From Dictyobacter formicarum (lineage in GTDB: Bacteria; Chloroflexota; Ktedonobacteria; Ktedonobacterales; Ktedonobacteraceae), in the NCBI RefSeq assembly GCF_016587435.1, contig NZ_BNJJ01000005.1, positions 310,001 through 374,000 on the forward strand: a stretch of 64,000 bases of DNA, read 5' to 3'. Every line of letters begins with the position of its first letter. Position 1 is the first letter of the stretch. This document shows, in pieces, positions 56,445 to 64,000 of this stretch. The position numbers were made by a program, and so were the translations under genes. The notes below the pieces were generated by a model, which was given only the letters and a program-made list of their open reading frames with translations, had not been told where the DNA came from and did no database searches.

Positions 56445-57233
56445 GCAGGATCCTCCGCATTCATTCTTTTAAGCATAGATTTATTTCTTTACAATAATAC
56501 AATACAAGTAAGAGATTATTCTCCACTAGAATATAGCATTAGAAAATGATGGAGCAATGAATAATACGTTACCCCTTACAAAAATACCATAGATGTTGTG
56601 AAAAATAGATGTTCATATCGGTAGAGAATCAGTGAATCATCTGGCAAAAGTGTAGAGAAATTCATGAGATAACTTCCACCGTGGTGATTATTTAACCACG
56701 AAATACATTCAAACGTAGGAATATTTTCCTCATGGTTACATTATCTGATTGTTATCTACTATACTGTGCAAAGTATGAAATTTATGCAAAAAGTACGATA
56801 TGCGGAAATGGATGCCCTGAGTGTCGTTACTATATATTGACGGCTTACTCTGGTAGCGTTATCCAGGTGATGAGTGCATAAAAATACAGTAGGGCTCATC
56901 AAATATACGAGTAAAAACCCTTACTCCCTTGCAATAGCATAAATAGTTTTATTTAGTCTCGTCCCTAAAAATAGGAGGAAACAAACATAAACCTCATGGG
57001 GTCATTATCTCAACAAAGGAGTGCTATTTTCAACGTCTTCTCAACACGAGCGACAACCTGATTCTCATCTATAGAAGGTAAGCTTTTAAGAAGAACATTG
57101 GTAAAATCAACCTTTATGTTGTTGATGTATCATAGGCAAATTTATTCATTAGTACTACACAATAGACATTTTTATGGTAATCTGACATTGTCATTTATAG
57201 ATGACTAAAAAATCTGGTAAGGACGGTATTTCA
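56445..57233. other. Divergent AT-rich control region of the polysaccharide locus
   Basis: About 790 bases between the two arms, markedly more AT-rich than the flanking genes and without a secure gene. Two purine-rich, ribosome-site-like stretches (near 56972 and 57016) precede only very short frames. No known riboswitch pattern was recognised. It probably holds both promoters and long leaders. Confidence 0.6.
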
Positions 57234-58670
57234 ATGCGGAGTACGCTAAGTCGCTATATACTACTCGCAAAACGTTGGGCATGGGTCATAATACTTGGTA
57301 TGGTTATTTGTGGCGGTACAACCTACCTCGTCACCAAACTGCTGATGCAACCCGTCTATGAAGCACAAACACGCCTCCTGATTACGCTGGCGGGTACGTC
57401 ACAAAACGATAGTACGACAGCGGCTATTGCTCAGCAACCAACCTATACTCAGTTGATCACCAACCCCAATGTCCTTAGTCCTGTGGCTGCCAAACACAAT
57501 ATGACACTTAAACAATTGAGCAGCATGGTCAAAACACAGCCTGGCACTAACACTCCTATTATTGATATTCTGGTTGATAGCACTGATCCACAGCTGGCAG
57601 CACAACTCTCCAGAGAGGTCGCACGCAGCTTCACCGATTATGCCAATACCCGTCTGGGTAGTCAGGCAAACTTTAATATCATTGACCCGGTAGTTCCAAC
57701 GGACCCGGTTAGACCACGTCCTTCACAGGATTCACTGATTGGTGCTCTGGTTGGCCTGGGTCTGGCACTGGCCATTATTGTTATATTTGAATGGATAGAT
57801 GATCGTCTAACCGCTCCTGAAGAGGTCAATAAATTACTGGGTATTGATGCACTAACAATCATCCCTGAGCTTTCCCGCAAACAGCGTTCACGCAATGCAG
57901 AAGAGACTCCAGAGTTGGCTGAGGGATGCCGCATTCTATGCGCCAATCTGAATATGGCACAGATGCTTCGTCCATTTAAATTAGTAATGGTAACCAGCTC
58001 AATGGCCGGCGAGGGTAAAAGCACGATCGCTGCTAATATGGCTTCATTCCTGGCTATGTCTGGCAAACGAGTGCTGCTTGTAGATGCCGATCTACGCCAT
58101 CCTGTGCTGGACCAACACTTTCAGCTGGCGAATCAAAAGGGGCTCTCAAATGCTTTCCTGGAGATGTGGGCCCAGATTGAAACGGAGCTAGATGGACAGC
58201 CAACTGAGATTCCTTCACTGCGTGTCTTGACCGCTGGCGTGCTCCCATCCAATCCATCAGAGTTGCTGCAGTCCCAACTGGCCAGTCAACTCTTCAATCA
58301 TTTCCGCAATACACCCAAATTTGACTATATCATTTTCGATACTCCACCTCTGCTTCCGATTGCCGATGCTCAAATTATGGCGGCATATATGCAAGTAACG
58401 ATTTTGGTCGTTGATGCCTCACGCACACCACGCAAAGCAATGCTACGGGCGAAGCAAGCGCTCGCTCGAACAGGTACACGTATTCTGGGTGTGGCGCTCA
58501 ATAAAAGCTACTGGCCTGAATATGGTGAGGTGCATGATTATCTGAGCAATATTCAATCGCGCCCACGGGCTGATATTGCTATGGCTATGCCGCCCCATAC
58601 ACCTGTTATCAATCACGCTATTGATGCCACCAATACCGCTATTCTCCCTTCTACTAACAATAAACGTTAA
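57234..58670 (+). CDS. Polysaccharide co-polymerase / BY-kinase-like protein (Wzz-Wzc type)
   Basis: A 478-residue protein combining an N-terminal Wzz domain (membrane helices near 15-40 and 165-190, with the proline-rich VPTDPVRPRP before the second) and a CpsD/CapB-type ATPase. Walker A is SSMAGEGKST, Walker A' is VLLVDADLRHP and Walker B is IIFDTPP. It should set chain length and export of the polymer. The C-terminus lacks the tyrosine cluster that BY-kinases autophosphorylate; only two Tyr occur, in WPEYGEVHDYL. The frame opens at 57201; the Met at 57234 follows AAGGACGG. Confidence 0.88.
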   Translation: MRSTLSRYILLAKRWAWVIILGMVICGGTTYLVTKLLMQPVYEAQTRLLITLAGTSQNDSTTAAIAQQPTYTQLITNPNVLSPVAAKHNMTLKQLSSMVKTQPGTNTPIIDILVDSTDPQLAAQLSREVARSFTDYANTRLGSQANFNIIDPVVPTDPVRPRPSQDSLIGALVGLGLALAIIVIFEWIDDRLTAPEEVNKLLGIDALTIIPELSRKQRSRNAEETPELAEGCRILCANLNMAQMLRPFKLVMVTSSMAGEGKSTIAANMASFLAMSGKRVLLVDADLRHPVLDQHFQLANQKGLSNAFLEMWAQIETELDGQPTEIPSLRVLTAGVLPSNPSELLQSQLASQLFNHFRNTPKFDYIIFDTPPLLPIADAQIMAAYMQVTILVVDASRTPRKAMLRAKQALARTGTRILGVALNKSYWPEYGEVHDYLSNIQSRPRADIAMAMPPHTPVINHAIDATNTAILPSTNNKR

Positions 58671-58725
58671 TGAACCGGGATAATAATCAGCAGGCAGGTA
58701 GCATAATAGCGGCAGAAACATTTGG

Positions 58726-58772
58726 CCTGACATGGCTGCTGGTCAAGCATTTGGCCAGCTTACCATGTCAGG
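58726..58772 (+). other. Nested hairpin between the Wzc-like and dehydrogenase genes
   Basis: Outer arms cctgacatgg (58726-58735) and ccatgtcagg (58763-58772) pair perfectly, and an inner gctggtc/ggccagc stem continues the structure. There is no U-tract. It may attenuate or stabilise the operon mRNA. Confidence 0.55.
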
Positions 58773-58875
58773 TATAAAAGCAACATACAGCATATATACG
58801 TCAATTTTATCTTTTTTGTAAATTTCTGTGTTTTTTGAAAAAATGTTTGAGCATATAAAAGGAAAACAAAGGTTA

Positions 58876-60177
58876 ATGAAAAATCAACTCCTGGAGAAGA
58901 TCTCCTCGCGCTCATTACGAGTTGCTATTATTGGACTTGGTTATGTGGGGCTGCCGCTAGCCGTGACTTTCGCCGAGGCCGGTTTTCAGGTTACGGGCAT
59001 CGATGTTGATCAGAAAAAAGTCGATCTGGCCAATGAAGGGCAAAGCTATATCTCAGATATTGAGAGCGATAATCTACAACGCCTGGTCGCTGCAGGTACA
59101 TTAAAATTCACTACCGATTTTGGTGCCCTCGATGAGGTTGACGCCATCAGTATCTGCGTCCCTACTCCGCTACGCAAAACGCGGGAACCAGATGTCTCCT
59201 ATATTATTTCAGCGACCCAACAGGTACGTACCCATCTGCACGAGGGGCAGCTCATCATCCTGGAAAGCACAACCTATCCAGGCACAACAGATGAGGTGTT
59301 GCTCCCAGAGTTAGAGAACTCAGGATTAAAGGTGGGTGAAGACTTTTTCCTGGCATTCTCGCCCGAGCGCATTGACCCGGGCAATCCTAAATTCGGTACT
59401 AAAAATACACCCAAGGTGGTTGGTGGTATCACACCCTCATGCACCGAACTAGCCCAGGCTTACTATAGGGCAGCTATTGAACAGATTGTGCCAGTCACTT
59501 CGGCCCGCGTAGCTGAGATGACCAAGCTGCTTGAGAATACGTTCCGTGCCGTCAATATCGGCCTGGTCAATGAGATCGCTATTATGTGCGAAAAATTAAA
59601 TATCAATGTATGGGAAGTTATTGATGCAGCAGCGACCAAACCGTTTGGCTTTATGCGCTTTCAACCCGGTCCTGGCCTGGGAGGCCACTGCATACCGGTC
59701 GATCCGCATTACCTTTCATGGAAACTAAAGACGCTGGACTACAATGCACGCTTCATCGAGCTGGCAGCTGAGATCAATAGTAGCATGCCACACTATGTGG
59801 TAAACAAGGTTATGTCCGCACTCAATGAACAGCGTCGTAGCCTGAATGGCGCAACCGTTCTGGTACTGGGTATCGCCTATAAACGCAATGTCAGCGATGT
59901 TCGCGAGTCTCCAGCCCTGGATATTATTCAGGAGTTGATTTCACATAAAGCGGTTGTGCTCTATAACGATAATTATGTCCCCTCTCTGGCGCTTCAGGGC
60001 CGCACGCTGCATTCACAACTTGTGAGTAGTGGTTTAATGCAGGCCGCGGATTGTATTGTGCTGGTGACTGACCACGACTATTATGATGTCGCTTCTATAG
60101 TTGAGGAGTCACGCTCTATCGTCGATACACGCAATATGACCAGAGGATTTCAAGACGCCAAAATATTCAGACTTTAG
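58876..60177 (+). CDS. UDP-sugar 6-dehydrogenase (WbpA/WecC-like)
   Basis: A 433-residue nucleotide-sugar dehydrogenase that oxidises the C6 hydroxyl twice to make a UDP-uronate. The NAD motif is IIGLGYVGLPLA, with STTYPGTT and FSPERIDPGN following. The catalytic Cys272 lies in GGHCIPVDPHYLSWK. The sequence style is that of UDP-GlcNAc/ManNAc dehydrogenases more than UDP-Glc dehydrogenase, which would fit the WbpD-like acetyltransferase at the other end of the locus. The frame opens at 58828; the Met at 58876 begins the conserved region and follows AAAGG. Confidence 0.9.
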   Translation: MKNQLLEKISSRSLRVAIIGLGYVGLPLAVTFAEAGFQVTGIDVDQKKVDLANEGQSYISDIESDNLQRLVAAGTLKFTTDFGALDEVDAISICVPTPLRKTREPDVSYIISATQQVRTHLHEGQLIILESTTYPGTTDEVLLPELENSGLKVGEDFFLAFSPERIDPGNPKFGTKNTPKVVGGITPSCTELAQAYYRAAIEQIVPVTSARVAEMTKLLENTFRAVNIGLVNEIAIMCEKLNINVWEVIDAAATKPFGFMRFQPGPGLGGHCIPVDPHYLSWKLKTLDYNARFIELAAEINSSMPHYVVNKVMSALNEQRRSLNGATVLVLGIAYKRNVSDVRESPALDIIQELISHKAVVLYNDNYVPSLALQGRTLHSQLVSSGLMQAADCIVLVTDHDYYDVASIVEESRSIVDTRNMTRGFQDAKIFRL

Positions 60178-60212
60178 ACCCATAAACATCACTGATAGAA
60201 CGGTTAATAAAC

Positions 60213-63158
60213 ATGTCTCAATCTTTGGGCAACGGCAGAAATGATAGTCAACCATTGCTGAGCACGACAAGTGCTCGGCTGGTGGCGGTCAAAATAAAAT
60301 CTGCCAATAAAAATATTTTCCGGGCTCTGCTCAGTCTGGCCTCGGCCAACTTGCTGATTCGCGTTATGGGTCTCCTGAATCAGATAGTGGTAACTGCCAA
60401 GTTTGGGCAAGATCAACATATGGATGCTTACTATGTGGCATCCCTTATTCCGACGACTCTTGCGCCGATGCTGGCCAGTGCGCTGGAGGCTTCGGTCATC
60501 CCTGCCTACTCACGGCTGCGCACTAAGGGAACGCGTGAACAGGCCTCCAAACTCTTTAGCACGCTGCTCAATCTGCTGATCGTGCTCTCCATCGTACTCA
60601 CCTGCGCCATGCTCCTCTTCAAAAGAGAGTTGATATTAGGCCTGGCGAGTGGCACGATCACAGTAAGTCCAGGAACCGTGTTGATAGCGCAGGACCTGGC
60701 CCCCTTTATCTTTCCGGTGCTGGGACTGATGACACTCAATAGCTTTATGGAGTGTCTGCTCAATGCAGAAGGCAAGTTTGGCTGGCCGGCCTATGCAGGT
60801 ATGCTGACTCCCCTGACCACAGCCAGTGTAGTTCTAGTTGGCGGCAATAACTTCGGTGTATTGATGCTTTGTATTGGCACGCTGATAGGACAGGTACTGC
60901 AACTGGGAGTCATTATTTACCGCGCCCATAAATCACAAATTGTCTACCGGCCCATGATAGATTTAAAACTGCCGGAACTGAAACCAATAATGGCTGCGGC
61001 CTGGCCGGCCCTCTTTGGCGGCTTGATCAGCATGGCAAGCCCAATTGTGGATACCATCTTTGGTGCATATCAGAGCGCAGGCACCATTGCAGCACTGAAT
61101 AACGCGCTCAAGCTCAATGGCGTGCCCACGGGTGTTCTGTTCGCGGCCGTCGGTCGGGCAGCCTTGCCGTATCTGGCCAGCCAGGCCGCCATTAAGGATA
61201 TGCGAGCCTTCAAAGGAACGCTACGGCTCTATCTATGGATCGTGGGCATAGCTACGCTGGCCCTGACCTTTGTCATGACGTTTGGGGCCCGGATAATCAT
61301 CGCGATCATCTTTGAGCATGGCCATTTTACGGCGCACGATGCCGATACGACCGCCTGGATTCTAGCTGGCTTATCGATTGGTATGTTCCCAACCGCCATC
61401 GGCTTCATTGTGTCGCGTGCATTCAGCGCCCTGGGCAAAACGCGTGTCTTGATGGGGGTTAGCGTCTTTAGCGTCTTTGCTAATGCCGCTTTTGATGCCA
61501 TCTTTGGCCGCCTATGGGGAGGCTTTGGTATCGCGTTTGGCACCTCCCTCTACTACTTCTGCACGATGATCATTTTGCTCGTTACCCTACGCATGATGAT
61601 TGGAAAATTGAATCTGCTGACCCCACCCAAAGAGTTATTGGATATGATCTGGAAGGTGGGAATGGGACAGTACTATATTAAGTGGGTCAACTGGAAGGAA
61701 GGCGGTATGAGGGATTTTGGCCTGACATATGCTTTCCGCAAAAGGGCAATGCAAGTAATTTTCGCATTATCCATTTTTGCAGCCGGGGCCGCTGGCGCTG
61801 TGCAGAATGCCACCCTCACAGTACGTATAGCCTTTGGGTCTCTGGCGGTTTTCGCCCTCTTGCGTTATCAATACCTGCTAGTCCTGGCCTGGGCCTGTAT
61901 CAATGTATTCATTGGTTCGGCTTTGCCATTGTTTAATGGTAATAATCTACTTTCGGGTCTAACGCTGCCGACACTCTTGCTGCTCTTTTATGTTCCAACC
62001 AAAGAGGCCTTCAAGCGTCTACCAGCGCTTCCATTCTGGTTATTCTACTTCATCTGGATTCTGCTGGGTATGGGCATTTCGCCGATCCCATTATCAGAAT
62101 TTATGACCATCTGGACCACTGAGCTGGATTTCTTTGCTGTTAGTGTGCTGGTTGTGCTGGTGATTGATTCGCGCCAGAAGTTGATTGGCTTTATCGATGC
62201 GATGATTGCGCCCGCCATCTTTATCGCGCTCTATGGACTATATGGCTTTACGATCCACCAGCATGGTGTGGTCGATCCAACCACGGGCTACTTCCGTATT
62301 AGCTCGATTTTCTATGATACGCCACCAACATTGGGTCTCTATCTGTCAGTGCTCATTCCCATTACCATCTATCGTATCTTTACCATGCGTAGCTTCCTCA
62401 AGATATGCGGAGGCATCGCTGTATTGCTCTTATTAATGCTAGCACTGGGACTTACTTTTAATCGAGGCACGTTGCTCGCCGTAGCTGTCGGGTTGGTAGT
62501 TACTGTACTATTCCTGCCTTCCAATAAGATGCGCGGCATCGCTATAGGTGCGGGTACTGCTATCATGGGCCTGGTCTTTCTAGGCACGTCTCTGGCTAAC
62601 ATCCCTCTTCTGAGCCGCTTTTCCAATAGCGATATTTCATCGCTTAATGGCCGTACCTATCTGTGGCAGGCATTGATCAATCACTTTGATCCAGCTCAGC
62701 TTCTGGGATATGGCTTGAAGTCTTCAGATGTTTTGTTGACCCAACTACAGGTTGGTTTCGGCGGCGGCGTCATCGCCACTGCTGCACACAACATCTATCT
62801 GGAATCTATGTTTGAGCATGGCATCATAGGCCTGATACTTATGTCGTTCGGCTTTATCGCCTTTGGCTGGTGCCTGCTAAAAAAATACTTTACGGGCAAA
62901 AGCTTCGAGCAAAAACTGTTACTGGCGATTGCCTTCGGTACGCTGGTGAGCATTGTTATCCAGGGATATGAGTCCAACGACATCTGGAACCAGGGAGTGG
63001 GTATCTATTTCTTCATTCTGATGGCCCTACCATTTTGTCGCTATTGGGATAAAGAACAACAATCAAGCAGAACTTCTGAGGTAGATGCACAGGAACAGGA
63101 TGACCAGGAGAATGCAGAAGGCGCTCAGACAGAGCAAGAAGAGCTTACCATGGCCTGA
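60213..63158 (+). CDS. MurJ-type flippase fused to Wzy/WaaL-type polymerase or ligase
   Basis: A 981-residue membrane protein with two full transporter-sized halves. Residues about 25-480 are a MurJ/MviN-type (MOP) lipid-linked-saccharide flippase: LIRVMGLLNQIVVTAKFG, then DAYYVASLIPTTLAPMLASALEASVIPAYSRL. A short soluble linker (about 480-500) leads to a second multi-helix half (about 505-950) with O-antigen ligase/polymerase features: TFNRGTLLA near 748, and AAHNIYLESMFEHGIIGL near 857, the family's conserved His region. An acidic Glu/Gln tail follows. One polypeptide could flip and then polymerise or ligate the repeat unit. Confidence 0.88.
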   Translation: MSQSLGNGRNDSQPLLSTTSARLVAVKIKSANKNIFRALLSLASANLLIRVMGLLNQIVVTAKFGQDQHMDAYYVASLIPTTLAPMLASALEASVIPAYSRLRTKGTREQASKLFSTLLNLLIVLSIVLTCAMLLFKRELILGLASGTITVSPGTVLIAQDLAPFIFPVLGLMTLNSFMECLLNAEGKFGWPAYAGMLTPLTTASVVLVGGNNFGVLMLCIGTLIGQVLQLGVIIYRAHKSQIVYRPMIDLKLPELKPIMAAAWPALFGGLISMASPIVDTIFGAYQSAGTIAALNNALKLNGVPTGVLFAAVGRAALPYLASQAAIKDMRAFKGTLRLYLWIVGIATLALTFVMTFGARIIIAIIFEHGHFTAHDADTTAWILAGLSIGMFPTAIGFIVSRAFSALGKTRVLMGVSVFSVFANAAFDAIFGRLWGGFGIAFGTSLYYFCTMIILLVTLRMMIGKLNLLTPPKELLDMIWKVGMGQYYIKWVNWKEGGMRDFGLTYAFRKRAMQVIFALSIFAAGAAGAVQNATLTVRIAFGSLAVFALLRYQYLLVLAWACINVFIGSALPLFNGNNLLSGLTLPTLLLLFYVPTKEAFKRLPALPFWLFYFIWILLGMGISPIPLSEFMTIWTTELDFFAVSVLVVLVIDSRQKLIGFIDAMIAPAIFIALYGLYGFTIHQHGVVDPTTGYFRISSIFYDTPPTLGLYLSVLIPITIYRIFTMRSFLKICGGIAVLLLLMLALGLTFNRGTLLAVAVGLVVTVLFLPSNKMRGIAIGAGTAIMGLVFLGTSLANIPLLSRFSNSDISSLNGRTYLWQALINHFDPAQLLGYGLKSSDVLLTQLQVGFGGGVIATAAHNIYLESMFEHGIIGLILMSFGFIAFGWCLLKKYFTGKSFEQKLLLAIAFGTLVSIVIQGYESNDIWNQGVGIYFFILMALPFCRYWDKEQQSSRTSEVDAQEQDDQENAEGAQTEQEELTMA

Positions 63159-63234
63159 AGAAGCAAAATAGCAATGCGTTTTACTCGGATCAGAAAAAAC
63201 GCTGGCGGAACAATAGCATGTAAGGAGAGGCTTC

Positions 63235-64000
63235 GTGGAAAATAATCCGCAGGATCAGCTGCGTATTTGTATGGTCGCTTTCTTGTATGCACCAATTATT
63301 GGCGGGGCGGAAACACGCGCAGCCAAACAGGCTCATCGCCTGCTTGAATTGGGTCATAAAGTTGTCATTGTAACATTACAACATGAAAAATCCTGGAAAA
63401 AATCTGAATTAGTAGATGGCGTTCGGGTTATCCGCATCGGTGGATCTTTTAATCGACGTGGCAGGTTAAGAGTAGGTCGGCTCGGGCATCTGCCGATAGA
63501 CTTACTGATGTTCTTGCAGTTGTGGCGCATGCGTCATCATTATGACATTTTGCATACAATTCAACTCTCGCCCCTATCGGGTGTGGCAGCGTTGATGGGT
63601 AAACTGACGGGAAAGCCAGTTATTGTCAGTATTCCCAGCACAGGACCCGGTAAAAAGCCGAAACCAGAAGAGGCCATCATGATGGTGGACACGCTGGCCG
63701 GTAAGCTGAGCGACACTAGCTTTTTGAAGGTAGACTATGCCGATGTGGTGGTGGGCGATATGCAACATATGAGAAAAACTGCTATTGGTGGTGGGCTAAT
63801 CCTGAATTTCTTGAAAAAATCTGATGCTTTTTACCAAATTCTTAGCACGCGCAGCTTTGGCTATATGACATCCAATGGCTTTCGCAGCAATAAAATTGTC
63901 CATATTCCTAATGGTATCGAAATTGAAAAATTTAATCCTGCCCCCGAACTACGACCGGATCCCAATAGACCTGAGCGCGATATTCTATGTGTGGCGCGCC
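63235..64000 (+). CDS. GT4-type glycosyltransferase, N-terminal part
   Basis: The first 255 residues of a GT-B glycosyltransferase that continues past the window. The N-terminal donor/acceptor pattern is typical of the GT4 family: MVAFLYAPIIGGAETRAAKQAHRLLELGH, then YDILHTIQLSPLSG, and VHIPNGIEIEKFNP at the domain junction. The catalytic E(x7)E region lies beyond base 64,000. The start is GTG at 63235 with AAGGAGAGG seven bases upstream. It is the fourth gene of the right arm and would add one sugar to the lipid-linked repeat. Confidence 0.88.
   Translation, partial: MENNPQDQLRICMVAFLYAPIIGGAETRAAKQAHRLLELGHKVVIVTLQHEKSWKKSELVDGVRVIRIGGSFNRRGRLRVGRLGHLPIDLLMFLQLWRMRHHYDILHTIQLSPLSGVAALMGKLTGKPVIVSIPSTGPGKKPKPEEAIMMVDTLAGKLSDTSFLKVDYADVVVGDMQHMRKTAIGGGLILNFLKKSDAFYQILSTRSFGYMTSNGFRSNKIVHIPNGIEIEKFNPAPELRPDPNRPERDILCVAR

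Noticed and set aside
56842..56875. Possible c-di-GMP riboswitch fragment (ggtagcgttatccagg)
   Set aside because: Only a short resemblance; the conserved core and the second helix of the GEMM aptamer are absent.
56996..57061. Leader peptide of 21 codons before the Wzc-like gene
   Set aside because: The ribosome-site-like tract is about 16 bases from the ATG, too far, and the peptide has no attenuator-like composition.

Overview
The window looks like a stretch of chromosome from a mid-GC, filament-forming Chloroflexota bacterium, most likely class Ktedonobacteria. This is inferred from gene content and protein style: a PknB-type kinase with a long Pro/Ser/Thr-rich linker, actinobacterial-looking polyprenyl synthase and EF-G-like proteins, many extracytoplasmic proteins held by a single helix, and purine-rich ribosome sites. 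I see no rRNA, tRNA, CRISPR array, insertion sequence or phage gene.

Bases 1-45,600 are mostly housekeeping genes in short operons that switch strand often: ybeY end, undecaprenol/diacylglycerol kinase, EF-P and an RNA methyltransferase, a HEAT-like protein, a MerR regulator followed by a lipoate ligase and a PIG-L deacetylase, a C39-like membrane peptidase, an asparagine-synthetase-like pseudoenzyme, folP-folC, a polyprenyl synthase, a ubiquitin-like/WD40 protein, an M28 peptidase, a paired soluble and membrane pyrophosphatase, a PLD lipoprotein, ligA, a Ser/Thr kinase, an archaeal-type serine hydroxymethyltransferase, an EF-G-like GTPase, an MFS transporter, an oxidoreductase fusion, LON-domain and GatB/YqeY proteins, a sodium symporter, a thioredoxin-NHL protein, and P5C dehydrogenase with a metallo-beta-lactamase-fold hydrolase. 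Several gaps hold very long, near-perfect palindromes. Four of them lie next to a small conserved hairpin whose stem shows compensatory changes.

Bases 45,660-64,000 form a cell-surface polysaccharide locus with two divergent arms around a ~790-base AT-rich control region (56,445-57,233). The right arm encodes a Wzz/Wzc-like chain-length protein with BY-kinase fold, a UDP-sugar 6-dehydrogenase, a very large fusion of a MurJ-type flippase with a Wzy/WaaL-type polymerase/ligase, and the start of a GT4 glycosyltransferase. The left arm starts with a secreted N,N-dimethylformamidase-beta-like protein. It then carries a tandemly repeated three-gene cassette: polysaccharide deacetylase, ATP-grasp ligase, N-hydroxylase-like flavoprotein. 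There are two full copies and a third copy reduced to the deacetylase. The arm ends with a WbpD-like sugar acetyltransferase.

The repeated cassette is my candidate for an undescribed system. A reasonable but unproven reading is that each deacetylase frees amines on an aminosugar polymer, the ATP-grasp enzyme joins a carboxylate to an amine, and the flavoprotein oxidises the substituent or amine. The copies would then tailor different positions or different acceptors of the polymer assembled by the right arm.
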